A DNA stretch of 64,000 bases from Burkholderiaceae bacterium (GTDB lineage Bacteria; Pseudomonadota; Gammaproteobacteria; Burkholderiales; Burkholderiaceae_C). Below, piece by piece: positions 8,637 to 19,490 of the stretch (the first letter of the stretch is position 1; the number at the start of each line of letters is the position of its first letter). The stretch lies in the NCBI GenBank assembly GCA_016790575.1, contig JAEUOU010000029.1, positions 267,046-331,045 on the forward strand, read 5' to 3'. Below the pieces are notes generated by a model that was not told where the DNA came from, made no database searches, and saw only the letters and a program-made list of their open reading frames with translations. A program made the position numbers and the translations under genes.

Positions 8637-9731
8637 ATGACCATCGACTTTGACGCAATCGTGGTGGGGGCCGGTGCAGTGGGCCTGGCCTGCGGGTATG
8701 CGCTGGCCCGCCAGGGCCACAGCGTGGCGGTGCTGGAGCGTGAGCGCCGTGTGGGTGCGGGCATCTCCTCGCGCAATTCGGAGGTGATCCACGCCGGCCT
8801 GCACTACCCGCCAGGTTCGCTGAAGGCCCGTTTCTGTGTCGAGGGCCGGCGCCTGCTGTACCACTTCCTCGATCGCCACCACGTTGCCTACAACAAATGT
8901 GGCAAGCTCATCGTGGCCACGCAGGACGATGAACTCGCGGCGCTGGACGCACTGGCCGCGCGCGGCGAGGCCAATGGGGTCGAAGGCGTGACCCGCCTGG
9001 ACGCCGCGCAGGCCCTGGCCCTGGAGCCGGCCTTGCGCACGGTGGGCGCGTTGCACTCGGCCGAAAGCGGGGTCTTCGATGCGCATGGCTACATGGACGC
9101 GCTGGTTGGTGCGATTGAGGCGCATGGCGGCGTGGTAGTGCTGAACTCCCCTTTTCTGGGGGCGACGCCATCGGCCGGACAGGTCGAGGTGCGCATCGGC
9201 GGGGACGACCCCAGCACCGTCACCACCCGCCGCCTGATCCTGGCGGGCGGCCTGCAATCGCAGGAAACGGCGACCTGGGTGCAAGGTTTTCCTGAAGAAC
9301 GCATCCCCGCCTTGCATTACGGCAAAGGCAGCTATTTCGCGCTGACCGGCCACGCGCCGTTCCAGCGCCTGATCTATCCGCCGCCCATTCCGGGCGCGCT
9401 GGGCATTCATTACCGGCGCGACCTGGGGGGGCAGGCCCGCTTCGGGCCGGACCTGGAGTTTGTCGATGCGCCGGACTATGTCGTCGATCCGGCTCGGGTG
9501 AGGTATTTCGAGGACTATGTGCGCCGCTTCTGGCCGGGGCTGCCTGACGGCGCCGTTTACCCGGACTACGCCGGCATCCGTCCCAAACTGCACGGGCCTG
9601 GCCAGCCACAGCGGGACTTTGTCATCGACGACAGCCAACCGGGGGTGATCGCCTTGTTCGGCATCGAAAGTCCGGGCCTGACCTCGTCACTGGCGATCGG
9701 CGAACATGTCGCCGGTCTGGCGCGGCTCTGA
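8637..9731 (+). CDS. FAD-dependent oxidoreductase, L-2-hydroxyglutarate oxidase (LhgO)-like
   Basis: The product is 364 aa, a member of the DAO/GlpA flavoprotein family. The N-terminal dinucleotide motif is GAGAVG at 11-16, followed by SRNSEVIHAGLHYPPGSLKARFC, a segment typical of LhgO/YgaF proteins that oxidise L-2-hydroxyglutarate to 2-oxoglutarate. The C-terminal FAD contact is FGIESPGLTSSLAIGEHVA. The frame is open to 8607 (GTG), but the ATG at 8637 aligns with the family start. No neighbours indicate the pathway; a related 2-hydroxyacid could be the substrate. Confidence 0.82.
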   Translation: MTIDFDAIVVGAGAVGLACGYALARQGHSVAVLERERRVGAGISSRNSEVIHAGLHYPPGSLKARFCVEGRRLLYHFLDRHHVAYNKCGKLIVATQDDELAALDALAARGEANGVEGVTRLDAAQALALEPALRTVGALHSAESGVFDAHGYMDALVGAIEAHGGVVVLNSPFLGATPSAGQVEVRIGGDDPSTVTTRRLILAGGLQSQETATWVQGFPEERIPALHYGKGSYFALTGHAPFQRLIYPPPIPGALGIHYRRDLGGQARFGPDLEFVDAPDYVVDPARVRYFEDYVRRFWPGLPDGAVYPDYAGIRPKLHGPGQPQRDFVIDDSQPGVIALFGIESPGLTSSLAIGEHVAGLARL

Positions 9732-9734
9732 CGT

Positions 9735-10007
9735 TCAGCGGTAGAACCCGTAGGCCACGCCGATCGCCGCCACGATGCCCACCGCGTCGGCGAACAGCGC
9801 GCAGCCCAGCGCGTGGCGCGTGTCCTTCACGCCCACGCTACCGAAGTACACCGCCAGCAGCTTCGGAAATACCTCCATGTCCCCCATCGCCAGGCGGCCC
9901 AGCGCCACCGCGAACGCACTGACGAAGAAGCCCAGCCAGATCAGGTTCAGCAGTATGGGGTCATCATAGTGGGGCGGGTTCGTGCCGGCCGCAAGGGGGG
10001 TGATCAC
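9735..10007 (-). CDS. Small two-helix membrane protein of unknown function
   Basis: The product is 90 aa. Two hydrophobic segments (about residues 20-41 and 65-88) flank a short loop containing GDMEVFPKLLAVYFGS, consistent with a small inner-membrane protein. I do not recognise the family. It is convergent with the LhgO-like gene, 3 bp from its stop, and begins just beside a degenerate repeat-like stretch at 10009. Hydrophobicity, a clean ATG start and the tight fit to its neighbour support a real gene. Confidence 0.6.
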   Translation of the reverse strand: MITPLAAGTNPPHYDDPILLNLIWLGFFVSAFAVALGRLAMGDMEVFPKLLAVYFGSVGVKDTRHALGCALFADAVGIVAAIGVAYGFYR

Positions 10008-10109
10008 TCCTGAAAAGATAGCTGCTGGTGGCTGGTTGGCGCTGGGAACAGGTTGATTCGGCCCTGAAAACGGCGCTCCAGGGGCCTTTTGCGCCGGCTC
10101 CCGGGGCGC

Positions 10110-10682
10110 TCAGACGGCCGCAGGCGGCTTCGGGCGGCGGGGTTCCCGGGCGGGGTCCTGGGTGGCGCGGCGCGCTCGCCGGGGCGTGCGGGCGCGCTCG
10201 GCGTCGGCGAACGCGGCGCGCTCGCGCAAGGCCTGCTCGGTGGGCACGACCCGGGCGGAGCGCGCCTGCACCGGCTCGCCGCATTCGGCGCAGCGCAACT
10301 CGACCCGCAGCGCATGGCCGTGGCCGCGGTGCTCCAGCGCCAGGGGTGTGCTGTCGCCGGACCAGGGGCCGGCCCAGCGTTCGCCCCATTGGCGCAGCGT
10401 CACCAGCACCGGCCACAGGTCCAGGCCCTTCTCGGTGAGCCTGTACTCACTTTGCGTCGACGCCGCATCGGGCGTCACGCGCACGATCACATCCTGCGCC
10501 ACCAGCTGCGCCAGGCGCAGGGCCAGCGAACGCGGCGACATGCCGGTGTGCAGCCGCAGGCCTTCGAAGCGCCGGTTGCCCAGGAACAACTCGCGCAGCA
10601 CCACAAAGGTCCAGGCGTCCGCCAGCTGCGCGGCTGCGCGCGACACGGGGCACGCCCGGTCGGCCAGCTCACTGCGTTTCAT
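10110..10682 (-). CDS. HxlR-family winged-helix transcriptional regulator
   Basis: The product is 190 aa. An HxlR domain fills residues 1-110, with CPVSRAAAQLADAWTFVVLREL, then the recognition-helix region GMSPRSLALRLAQLV and the wing (QSEYRLTEKGLDLWPVL). The conserved Cys in the N-terminal ACPVSR segment is present, a position used for redox or electrophile sensing in some HxlR proteins. A second half (about 130-190) has a CAECGEP motif and a basic, Pro/Arg-rich tail, longer than minimal HxlR proteins. The frame is open upstream, but the ATG at 10682 fits the family. It is divergent from the molybdopterin oxidoreductase gene across 74 bp and probably controls it. Confidence 0.82.
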   Translation of the reverse strand: MKRSELADRACPVSRAAAQLADAWTFVVLRELFLGNRRFEGLRLHTGMSPRSLALRLAQLVAQDVIVRVTPDAASTQSEYRLTEKGLDLWPVLVTLRQWGERWAGPWSGDSTPLALEHRGHGHALRVELRCAECGEPVQARSARVVPTEQALRERAAFADAERARTPRRARRATQDPAREPRRPKPPAAV

Positions 10683-10756
10683 CGTGATCCCGCTTGCGCA
10701 TTGCCATATAAAAAGTATAGTCCACATCCTGTTTCGTCGAAATCCGGAGAAAGCGC
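10683..10756. promoter_or_regulatory. Divergent promoter region with AT-rich patch
   Basis: This is the only gap between the HxlR gene and the molybdopterin oxidoreductase. In otherwise GC-rich DNA it contains an AT-rich run, ccatataaaaagtatag (10705-10721), with two TATA blocks five bases apart. It is a plausible operator/promoter for HxlR control of both genes. No consensus promoter is clear on either strand. Confidence 0.4.
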
Positions 10757-13106
<2,350 letters not shown>

Positions 13107-13111
<5 letters not shown>

Positions 13112-13166
13112 AAAGAGAGCAAACAATCACCATTCCACGCTGGGTAATGGCACTTTTGACTCAAAA
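13107..13166 (+). repeat. Dispersed repeat, copy B
   Basis: Core blocks cctgaaaagagagcaaac, caccattccacgctgggta and atggcacttttgactcaaa. Its cctga end supplies the stop codon of the molybdopterin oxidoreductase gene. Same orientation as that gene. It fills most of the convergent gap before the thioredoxin gene. Confidence 0.85.
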
Positions 13167-13215
13167 AGCGCCGCCACACCGCCGGCGCACCGGTCCGGGG
13201 CTGATCGGGGGCTGA

Positions 13216-13542
13216 TCAGGCGCCGTTCAGGGCGTCGGCAAGGTCGGCGGTTTGCCTGGGGCGCACCACGCGGGCCACTTCCTGCCCGTCCTTCAGCAGC
13301 ACCAGCGTGGGCCAGAGCTTGACGCGGTAGCTGCGCCCCAGCGGCTGACCCGGCCCGTCCTCCACCCGCAGGTGCTGCCACTGCGGGTGTTGCGCCAGCG
13401 CCTCGGCCACCGCGGGCTGGGCGGCGCGGCAATGACCGCACCAGGTGGTGCCGAACTCCAGCACGGTCAGGCCGGGCAGCGCGTCCACGTCGGCGCGCGT
13501 CGGCGCCTCGATGGCGCTCAGGTAGGGTTTGAAGGCGGTCAT
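13216..13542 (-). CDS. Thioredoxin-family protein
   Basis: This 108-aa single-domain thioredoxin fold has no export signal, so it is probably cytoplasmic. The active site is W34-C35-G36-H37-C38, with His in place of the usual Pro of WCGPC, which would raise the redox potential. The cis-proline is P78 in KLWPTLVLL. The frame is open upstream to 14025, but the ATG at 13542 gives the normal thioredoxin length. It is convergent with the molybdopterin enzyme and follows argP with a 67-bp gap on the same strand. Likely a general thiol-disulfide oxidoreductase. Confidence 0.85.
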   Translation of the reverse strand: MTAFKPYLSAIEAPTRADVDALPGLTVLEFGTTWCGHCRAAQPAVAEALAQHPQWQHLRVEDGPGQPLGRSYRVKLWPTLVLLKDGQEVARVVRPRQTADLADALNGA

Positions 13543-13609
13543 GCCCGGATTGTGTCGCGCCCGCCGGGCCGCGTGCTGCGAAGCGGCGGCTGGCGGCCCG
13601 GCAAGACCG

Positions 13610-14521
13610 TCACGGCACCGCCACCAGCCCGGCGGCGGCCGCGCGCGCCACCGCGTCAGACAGGGCGCGCAGCCCGGTCGAGGCCAGCCGGGCCTGGTGC
13701 CAGTACAGGGGAACGTCCAGCGGCGTGCCGGGCAGCAGCGCCACCAGTTCACCCCGGGCCAGGTGCGGCTCCACCAGGGCCAGCGGGTGCAAGGCCCAGC
13801 CCATGCCGGCCAGGGATGCCGCCACAAACGCGTGTGACGACGGCAGGGTGTGGCCGGGCAGGGGAACGGGCGCGCCCACGGTGCGTTGCACCCAGCGCTG
13901 CTGCAGGGTGTCTTTGGCGTTGAAGACCAGGCTGGGCGCGGCGGCCAGGCGGGCGGCGGACACCCCGTCGGCAAAATGCCGCGCGACAAAGGCCGGACTG
14001 GCCGCGGCGATGTAGCGCATCGCACCGAGCGCGCGGCTGCTGCAGCCGGCCGCGGGCTGGGCCTGGGCGGTCACGGCGGCCAGCACCGTGCCCTGACGCA
14101 GCCAGTCGGCGGTGTGGCCCTCGTCATCCACCGCCAGCTGCACCAGCACCGGTGCGCTGGCGGCAAACGCGGTGACGGCCGGCAGGAACCAGGTGGCCAG
14201 GCTGTCGGCGTTCACCGCCACCGGCAGGGTGACGCGCCGCGCGCCGGTCGGGTCGTCCACCGGCGTCGCGGCGGGCAGCGCTTCTCGCAGCTCACCCTCC
14301 AGCAGGCGCACCTGGTCGGCGTGCTGGCACAGGCGGCGTCCGGCCTCGGTGGCCACACAGGGCTGGCCGCGCACCACCAGCGCGCAGCCCACCCGTTCTT
14401 CCAGCAGCCGCACCCGCTGCGACACGGCCGACGGCGTGACGTGCAGCGCCCGCGCGGCGCGCTCGAAACTGCCTTCACGCACCACGGCGGCCAGCGCAAA
14501 CAGTGAGGGGTAGTCCAGCAT
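13610..14521 (-). CDS. argP: LysR-family regulator ArgP
   Basis: The product is 303 aa. The N-terminal winged helix (MLDYPSLFALAAVVREGSFERAARAL) is followed by the effector-binding domain. The sequence MLDYPSL…AVSQRVRLLEERVG is typical of ArgP/IciA, which activates the arginine/lysine exporter gene argO in response to basic amino acids. The divergent neighbour is exactly that exporter, across a 73-bp gap, which makes the functional assignment strong. Confidence 0.92.
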   Translation of the reverse strand: MLDYPSLFALAAVVREGSFERAARALHVTPSAVSQRVRLLEERVGCALVVRGQPCVATEAGRRLCQHADQVRLLEGELREALPAATPVDDPTGARRVTLPVAVNADSLATWFLPAVTAFAASAPVLVQLAVDDEGHTADWLRQGTVLAAVTAQAQPAAGCSSRALGAMRYIAAASPAFVARHFADGVSAARLAAAPSLVFNAKDTLQQRWVQRTVGAPVPLPGHTLPSSHAFVAASLAGMGWALHPLALVEPHLARGELVALLPGTPLDVPLYWHQARLASTGLRALSDAVARAAAAGLVAVP

Positions 14522-14594
14522 GGATGCAGTGTTGCTAAAGTGTGTTTAGGAAATGTAGCTTGGCTTCACGCGCCAGACCCGGCAAGCTGGCGCC

Positions 14595-15236
14595 ATGAGT
14601 GTTGAAAGCACGGTTGGCGCCCCGGTGTTCACCCAAGGCTTCGCCCTGGGGCTGGGCCTGATCGTGGCCATCGGTGCGCAGAACGCCTTTGTGCTGCGCC
14701 AGGGCCTGCGGCGCGAGCATGTGGGCGCGGTGGTGGGGTTCTGCGCGCTGATGGATGCGGCGCTGATCACCGCCGGCGTCTTCGGCATGGCCCGCGCCCT
14801 GGGTGATCGCCCGCAGCTGGCCCGCGCGCTGGCGCTGGCGGGCGCGGTGTTCCTGGCCTGGTACGGCTGGAAAGCCTTGCAGCGCATGCGCCACGCCGGC
14901 GGTCTGCAGGCCGCCACGGGCGGCGAGGCCTTGAGCCGTCGCGCCGCGCTGGCCCAAGCCGCCGCCTTCACCCTGCTCAACCCGCATGTCTACCTGGACA
15001 CGGTGCTGCTGGTGGGCGGCCTGGGCGCGCAGCAGCCGGCGCCGCTGCAAGCCTGGTTTGCGGCCGGCGCCAGCACGGCCAGCCTGGCCTGGTTCAGCGT
15101 GCTGGGCGTGGGCGCGCGCTGGCTGGCACCGTGGTTCGCCCGGCCCGCCGCCTGGCGCGTGCTGGACGGGTTGATCGGGGTGACGATGGCCGTGCTGGCA
15201 CTGCTGATGGTGCGCCATGCGCTGAACGGCTGGTGA
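14595..15236 (+). CDS. argO: LysE/ArgO-family amino acid exporter
   Basis: This 213-aa inner-membrane protein has about six hydrophobic segments. The LysE signature FALGLGLIVAIGAQNAFVLRQG lies near residues 15-36 and TLLNPHVYLDTVLLVGG lies in the middle. Members export arginine or lysine to relieve excess. Divergence from argP across 73 bp, where the ArgP operator and the argO promoter must both lie, supports ArgO. No clear palindrome was seen in that gap. Confidence 0.92.
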   Translation: MSVESTVGAPVFTQGFALGLGLIVAIGAQNAFVLRQGLRREHVGAVVGFCALMDAALITAGVFGMARALGDRPQLARALALAGAVFLAWYGWKALQRMRHAGGLQAATGGEALSRRAALAQAAAFTLLNPHVYLDTVLLVGGLGAQQPAPLQAWFAAGASTASLAWFSVLGVGARWLAPWFARPAAWRVLDGLIGVTMAVLALLMVRHALNGW

Positions 15237-15276
15237 GCGCGTACCCACCACACCCGGCGTGGCGCCGCCGGGCGCG

Positions 15277-15590
15277 TCAATCGCCGGGACGTTCTTCACC
15301 GGGGGGGTTGCGGGCCACGAAAAATTTGCAGGCGTGGCGGCGGCCAAAGCAGCGGTGCATCTCGGGCTCCTGCGCCAGCTGATCGAGGATCACTTCGGCC
15401 TCGGCATCGCCCCCGTGCTGCAGGCGTAGCGTGGCAATGCGATGCTCCACACCGCGTCGGTAAGGCCAGGCAGCCGCCCGGGCGCAGCAGCCCGAAGCAA
15501 ACCGCCAGGGCCGGTGCCCGGCCCCTGCCGCGGCAGGCCTTCGTACAGCGTGAAGAAAAGCTCCCGGAACCGCGGCGATGGCGTCGCCAT
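15277..15590 (-). pseudogene. Remnant of a class I SAM-dependent methyltransferase
   Basis: Two disjoined pieces lie on the minus strand in different frames. The first (from the ATG at 15590) reads MATPSPRFRELFFTLYEGLP then RQGPG, the usual start of a family of SAM methyltransferases. It then drifts into unrelated residues and stops at 15390. The second, in another frame, ends with LDQLAQEPEMHRCFGRRHAC then KFFVARNPP, resembling the C-terminus of the same family. The total is about 100 residues against an expected 250 or more, so the SAM-binding middle has been lost by deletion and frameshift. No function expected. Confidence 0.6.
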
Positions 15591-15607
15591 CGGGCCTCCT
15601 GATAAGT

Positions 15608-15668
15608 CCTGATTGTGTAGCATCAAATGACCTTTTTATGCTGGGTATTGGCCTGTTTGGTGTCAAAT
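15608..15668 (+). repeat. Dispersed repeat, copy C
   Basis: Core blocks tcctgattgtgtagc, aaatgacctttttatgctg and ggtattggcctgtttgg. It lies just upstream of the methyltransferase remnant, between it and the DUF456 gene. Confidence 0.82.
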
Positions 15669-15876
15669 CGTGTCGTGGCAAGGGTTTCGGTTCGTCTGGT
15701 GGCCGCCACAGCGGTGCTGGGCGCGTACCCGCACCCGGTACACGCCGGATCGGGCCTACGGGGTGAGCAGGCGCTTCGACTGTCCCCCTCTTGATGGCGG
15801 GTTTCGGGCCTTGAAGAACGGCACGGAGGCTTCACCTGTCTGGGGGCCAGATGAGTTTTGATCTTGAAAGCAGGCC
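15669..15876. other. Non-coding stretch
   Basis: Together with the remnant and repeat copy C this completes a roughly 640-bp interval without an intact gene. Short open frames exist on both strands, but none shows a ribosome-binding site, codon bias or recognisable product. The final bases ttgaaagcaggcc precede the DUF456 start. Confidence 0.5.
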
Positions 15877-16359
15877 ATGGAAATGATCTTGTTGTGGGGT
15901 TTGTGCATCGCCCTGATTCTTTTGGGGTTGGCGGGCACGGTGCTGCCCGTGCTACCGGGCACCTTGCTGGTCTGGGCGGGCATCGTGTTGGGCGCCTGGA
16001 TTGACGACTTTGCCCGGGTCAGCGTCACCACCGTGGTGTTCATCAGCGTGCTGGGGGTGCTGGCTTGGGGCCTGGACTATGCCGCCGGGCTGCTGGGCGC
16101 GAAAAAGGCCGGTGCCAGCAAACTGGCCCTGCTGGGCGCTGCGGTGGGCACGGTGCTGGGACTCTTTATGGGGCTGGTGGGTGTGCTGTTCATGCCTCTG
16201 GTGGGCGCTGCTCTGGGTGAGTATCTGGCGCGCAAGGACGAAACCCGTGCGGTCAAGGTCGGCTTTGCGACCTGGGTTGGCATCATGCTGGGGCTGCTTG
16301 CCAAAGTGGTGCTCGCCTTCATCATGGTGGGCGTGTTTGCCGCGGCTTTGCTGTTCTGA
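15877..16359 (+). CDS. DUF456 family membrane protein
   Basis: The product is 160 aa and almost entirely hydrophobic, with four predicted membrane segments and the glycine-rich, repeated half typical of DUF456 (GLAGTVLPVLPGTLLVWAG and GLVGVLFMPLVGAALGE). Function unknown for the family. Followed by an MscS-type channel 97 bp downstream on the same strand. Confidence 0.82.
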   Translation: MEMILLWGLCIALILLGLAGTVLPVLPGTLLVWAGIVLGAWIDDFARVSVTTVVFISVLGVLAWGLDYAAGLLGAKKAGASKLALLGAAVGTVLGLFMGLVGVLFMPLVGAALGEYLARKDETRAVKVGFATWVGIMLGLLAKVVLAFIMVGVFAAALLF

Positions 16360-16456
16360 CCCCAAGTGCCCTGCCCGAACCGCCTTCGGGCGAGACCGAT
16401 TTCCGATTTCCGGCTTTCGCCATCCCCCAATGGCTCGACCCCTCTGAAGGTGCCCC

Positions 16457-17311
16457 ATGTCCTTGTTTGAACGCCTGGCCGCCCTGATTCCCGGGCAGTG
16501 GGAAAAGGTCATTGTCACGGCCTTGCTGGTTGGCATGGCCTTGCTTGCGTCGCACCTGTGGGCGCGCTATCTCTCGCGCGGCTCGATTTCGGCGGAGAAG
16601 CGCCGCCTCCACCTGGTCTGGGCGCGCAACATCATCTGGTTTGCGGCGCTGCTGGTCATTGTGTCAGTCTGGGCTTCCACGATCGCGGGTTTCGCGCTGT
16701 CTGTCGCGGCGGTGGCGGGCGCGCTGCTGATCGTCAGCAAGGAGCTCGTCATGTGCGTTCACGGCTACCTGTATGTGACCCTGGTGCAGCCTTTCAAGAT
16801 AGGCGACGTGATCGAGTTCAACCATTTGCACGGCCGTGTGGTCGATATCGACATGTTTGCCACCACGCTGGTGGAGCTTGACAAGGCCGGCCAGCGTACC
16901 GGAAAAGTGGCCGAATTTCCCAACGGGCTGTTGCTCACCCACCCGCTGATCAATGCGTCTCCCAACGGCGCCTACGTGCTGCACGCCATCCAGATTCCCA
17001 TCCCTGAACGCCTCTCGCATGACCTGGACCACATCGAGGCCGCGGCTCTGGCTGCTGCCGACCGCGCGACCGCCGTCTGGAGCGAAGAGGCAATGAACCA
17101 TTTTCGCAAGGCCTCTGAAGAGAACTTCATCGCACTCCCCTCGGGGAAAACCAAAGTGTCGTGGGATTTTTCAGACCCTGAACACCTGGTGCTGGTAGTC
17201 CGTGTGGCCTGTCCGGTCGGACAGCGCGCCAAAGTGGAACAGGCGGTTTTTAGAGACACCTGGCGCGCCTTGTCGCCCGCAAACCAGGCGGTCGCGCAGG
17301 AAGGCCAGTGA
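16457..17311 (+). CDS. Mechanosensitive ion channel family protein (MscS-like)
   Basis: The product is 284 aa. N-terminal hydrophobic segments lie at about 18-36 and 52-85. The pore-lining TM3 and beta-domain motif follow: TIAGFALSVAAVAGALLIVSK, then FKIGDVIEFNHLHGRVVDID, which is the MscS beta-domain signature. A small soluble C-terminal domain completes the protein. It probably releases solutes on hypo-osmotic shock, though small MscS paralogues can have other gating roles. Convergent with the metallophosphoesterase gene at 17349. Confidence 0.85.
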   Translation: MSLFERLAALIPGQWEKVIVTALLVGMALLASHLWARYLSRGSISAEKRRLHLVWARNIIWFAALLVIVSVWASTIAGFALSVAAVAGALLIVSKELVMCVHGYLYVTLVQPFKIGDVIEFNHLHGRVVDIDMFATTLVELDKAGQRTGKVAEFPNGLLLTHPLINASPNGAYVLHAIQIPIPERLSHDLDHIEAAALAAADRATAVWSEEAMNHFRKASEENFIALPSGKTKVSWDFSDPEHLVLVVRVACPVGQRAKVEQAVFRDTWRALSPANQAVAQEGQ

Positions 17312-17348
17312 ACGCGCGGCTGTTGCGCGGGCCGGCCGTCATGGCGGA

Positions 17349-18194
17349 TCAACGGAGTCGGGTGGCACGTTCCGGCTGCAAGGCCGTGACCTGTCTGCGT
17401 TCAAACGCCTGCTGACGCTCGGAAAAGTCCCACCGCTCGATCAGGCAGCATTTGCCTGGCGGGGGCCCGCCGGGCGGGTCGGCGTCCAGCGTGGCCGCCG
17501 TATCGCCCCATCGCAGCAGGTTGACCGAGTTGGGCACCCCGGGGCGTGTGCGCGCGGAGACGGCGGTGCCCGCTTGCACCACCCACAGCCGCCGCGCCAG
17601 GCCCTGCAGTGGCAGCGTGTAGGGCAGGTGGATGTGGCCGCCCAGCACCAGGTCGGCCCCGGCCTGTGCCCAGGCCCGGGCGGCCCGCGCATGGCCACGC
17701 AGCAGGTTGGACGCTTCGCCCGCCTCGGGTACTGCCAGCGGCTGGTGTACCACCACCACGCGCAGTTGCTGCGGCCCGGCTGCGGCCAGCAGGCTGGCCA
17801 CCCGGGCAACTTGCGCCTCCGATACCTCCCCCTGAGTGTGACGCCGCGCACGGGTGGTGTTCACCCCCACGATGAGCCAGTCGGGCGAGATCGCGACGGG
17901 CTCCAGATCGGCTCCGAAGACCCGGGCGAAACGCGCATAGGGGCGGGTCAGCCGTGCCCACAGGTCGAACAGCGCAATGTCGTGGTTGCCCGGGATGGCG
18001 AGAACAGGCGCACCCAGTTGGTCCACAAAGGCCTTGGCTGCGCGGAACTGCGCGGGCCGCGCGCGTTGTGTGATGTCGCCCGACAGCACCACTCCATCGG
18101 GGCGCTGCTGCGCCGCCAGGGCCAGCAAGGCCTCGACCACTTGCGGCCGCTCGGTGCCAAAGTGGGTGTCGGACAGGTGCAGCAGCACACTCAT
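17349..18194 (-). CDS. Calcineurin-like metallophosphoesterase
   Basis: The product is 281 aa with a full set of binuclear metal ligands: D9 and H11 (LSDTHFG), D40 (SGDITQR), N70-H71 (GNHD), the VVHQPL histidine and GGHIHLPY near 188. The family hydrolyses phosphomono- or diesters; class III cyclic-nucleotide phosphodiesterases and UDP-diacylglucosamine hydrolases are relatives. It overlaps the upstream lipid-kinase-like gene by 4 bp (ATGA), so the two are translationally coupled. A lipid or nucleotide substrate is suggested by that partner but not proven. Confidence 0.85.
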   Translation of the reverse strand: MSVLLHLSDTHFGTERPQVVEALLALAAQQRPDGVVLSGDITQRARPAQFRAAKAFVDQLGAPVLAIPGNHDIALFDLWARLTRPYARFARVFGADLEPVAISPDWLIVGVNTTRARRHTQGEVSEAQVARVASLLAAAGPQQLRVVVVHQPLAVPEAGEASNLLRGHARAARAWAQAGADLVLGGHIHLPYTLPLQGLARRLWVVQAGTAVSARTRPGVPNSVNLLRWGDTAATLDADPPGGPPPGKCCLIERWDFSERQQAFERRQVTALQPERATRLR

Positions 18195-19225
18195 GCGACC
18201 TCCCCTGGCGCGCCGGCCATGGGGTCGTCGTCAGAAGCCTGGAGCAGGTACAAAGGCCTGTCGAGCACACGGATGTCGATCGGTGAGCGCATGCGGGCCA
18301 CTTCGCCGTCGAACGCCACCACCACCTCTTTGCGTCCGGGTGCCAGCCTGGGCCGCACCACCATGTGGTGGAACTCGAAGCTTTCCACCCCGGCGGCCTC
18401 CCCCAGCCGGCCCATGGCACCATGCAGCATGAGCCGGATCATGGCCAGGGTCCCGATGGGCCGCAGCATCAGCGCGGCCATGCTGCCGTGGCCCGGTGTG
18501 CCGGCCAGGGTGTCGGCGGGCTCGGCACCCACCTGCTCCAGTTGCAGGCGGTTGTTGCCCACAAAAAGCGTCAAGGTTTGCACGTCGCGTGTTGTGTTTC
18601 CCGTTTCGATGTGCAGCCGCAACCGACGCTGGGCGCGCAGCAAGGTGGCTGCGGCGGCCACAAAGGCCACCCAGCGGCTTCGACCAAACCGGGCCTTGAA
18701 GGCCTCGCGGTCTTGCAGCAACTCGGGGTAAACGCCCAGGCTGGCGTTGACCAGGAACATTCTGTCGTTGATCGCGGCCACCTGAACCGGGCCGGGATGG
18801 GCAGTCAGCAGCAGCCGTGCAGCGGCGGCCGGGTCGGTGGGAATGCCGTGTGTGCGAGCAAAGTAGTTGAAGGTGCCGTACGGAATCACTCCCATCGCAC
18901 AACCGGCCGCGTGGGCGGCCTGGGCCACGGTGCTGAGGCTCCCATCGCCGCCCACCGCCACCACGGCGGAGCCGCGTGCCATCGCCCTGGCGGCTGCTTC
19001 GGTGGCTACCCGCGGAAGATCCGCGGGCCCGCAAATCAGCAGCTCGCCACGACGCCCCCCGGCTGAAAGGGCCGATTCGATCACGGCGCATTTGGCCTCG
19101 ATGTCCTGGGCTCCCGAGGATGCGTTGACAACGAACAGCAGTGTCGCCGCGGGGTCAAAGCGCGGACCCGGCGCGACGGCCTGCGGCGAGCTGCTTTGCG
19201 TGGGGATGCGAAGGCTGAAGGCCAT
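18191..19225 (-). CDS. Diacylglycerol/sphingosine kinase-family protein (DAGKc)
   Basis: The product is 344 aa. The catalytic nucleotide-binding motif GGDGSLSTV lies at 92-100, with the preceding FVVNASSGAQ (31-40) and the downstream GVIPYGTFNYFARTHGIP that matches the GTxNDxAR region of YegS/DgkB-type lipid kinases. The C-terminal domain is rich in beta strands as in that family. The start was set at the ATG at 19225; the frame continues upstream to 19315. Coupled to the downstream phosphoesterase, suggesting joint action in lipid turnover. Confidence 0.83.
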   Translation of the reverse strand: MAFSLRIPTQSSSPQAVAPGPRFDPAATLLFVVNASSGAQDIEAKCAVIESALSAGGRRGELLICGPADLPRVATEAAARAMARGSAVVAVGGDGSLSTVAQAAHAAGCAMGVIPYGTFNYFARTHGIPTDPAAAARLLLTAHPGPVQVAAINDRMFLVNASLGVYPELLQDREAFKARFGRSRWVAFVAAAATLLRAQRRLRLHIETGNTTRDVQTLTLFVGNNRLQLEQVGAEPADTLAGTPGHGSMAALMLRPIGTLAMIRLMLHGAMGRLGEAAGVESFEFHHMVVRPRLAPGRKEVVVAFDGEVARMRSPIDIRVLDRPLYLLQASDDDPMAGAPGEVA

Positions 19226-19442
19226 CGGTCGTGCTCCAACTGGTCGTCGAAAGTGGTGCGGTCGCCATCCCGGCCCTCGGGTTCGGCGTGGTTTCCCGGC
19301 ACGGTCCAGCGCCACCGGCGCGGCCGGGGGCAGCGCATTGGATGGAACCGCCCGATTGCCGCGATCATGAGGGTGTTCGGGTAAAGCGGGGGCAACGGTT
19401 CAGCTAATTCCGGTGGCCGAAGCCTGAATAAGCGTCCATTTC

Positions 19443-19461
19443 AGAATTGTTTGACAATTCT
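19443..19461. promoter_or_regulatory. Palindromic operator candidate upstream of exoD-like gene
   Basis: A perfect inverted repeat, agaattgt-ttg-acaattct (8-bp arms, 3-bp spacer), stands in a 265-bp gap between the divergent lipid-kinase-like and exoD-like genes. A ttgaca hexamer (19451-19456) lies across its centre and could be the -35 element, with a weak -10 (ttgcat) 17 bp later. A repressor bound here would block that promoter. Confidence 0.5.
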
Positions 19462-19490
19462 CGTTCGCAGGGTTTGCATCATTGCTTGAA

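Noticed and set aside
10009..10055. A ninth repeat copy (cctgaaaagatag … gcgctgggaac)
   Set aside because: It shares only short pieces and lacks the gtattggcc block. It may be a decayed copy, but likeness is too weak to count.
15623..15861. Short open frames on both strands between repeat copy C and the DUF456 gene
   Set aside because: No ribosome-binding site, composition signal or family likeness, and they overlap each other.
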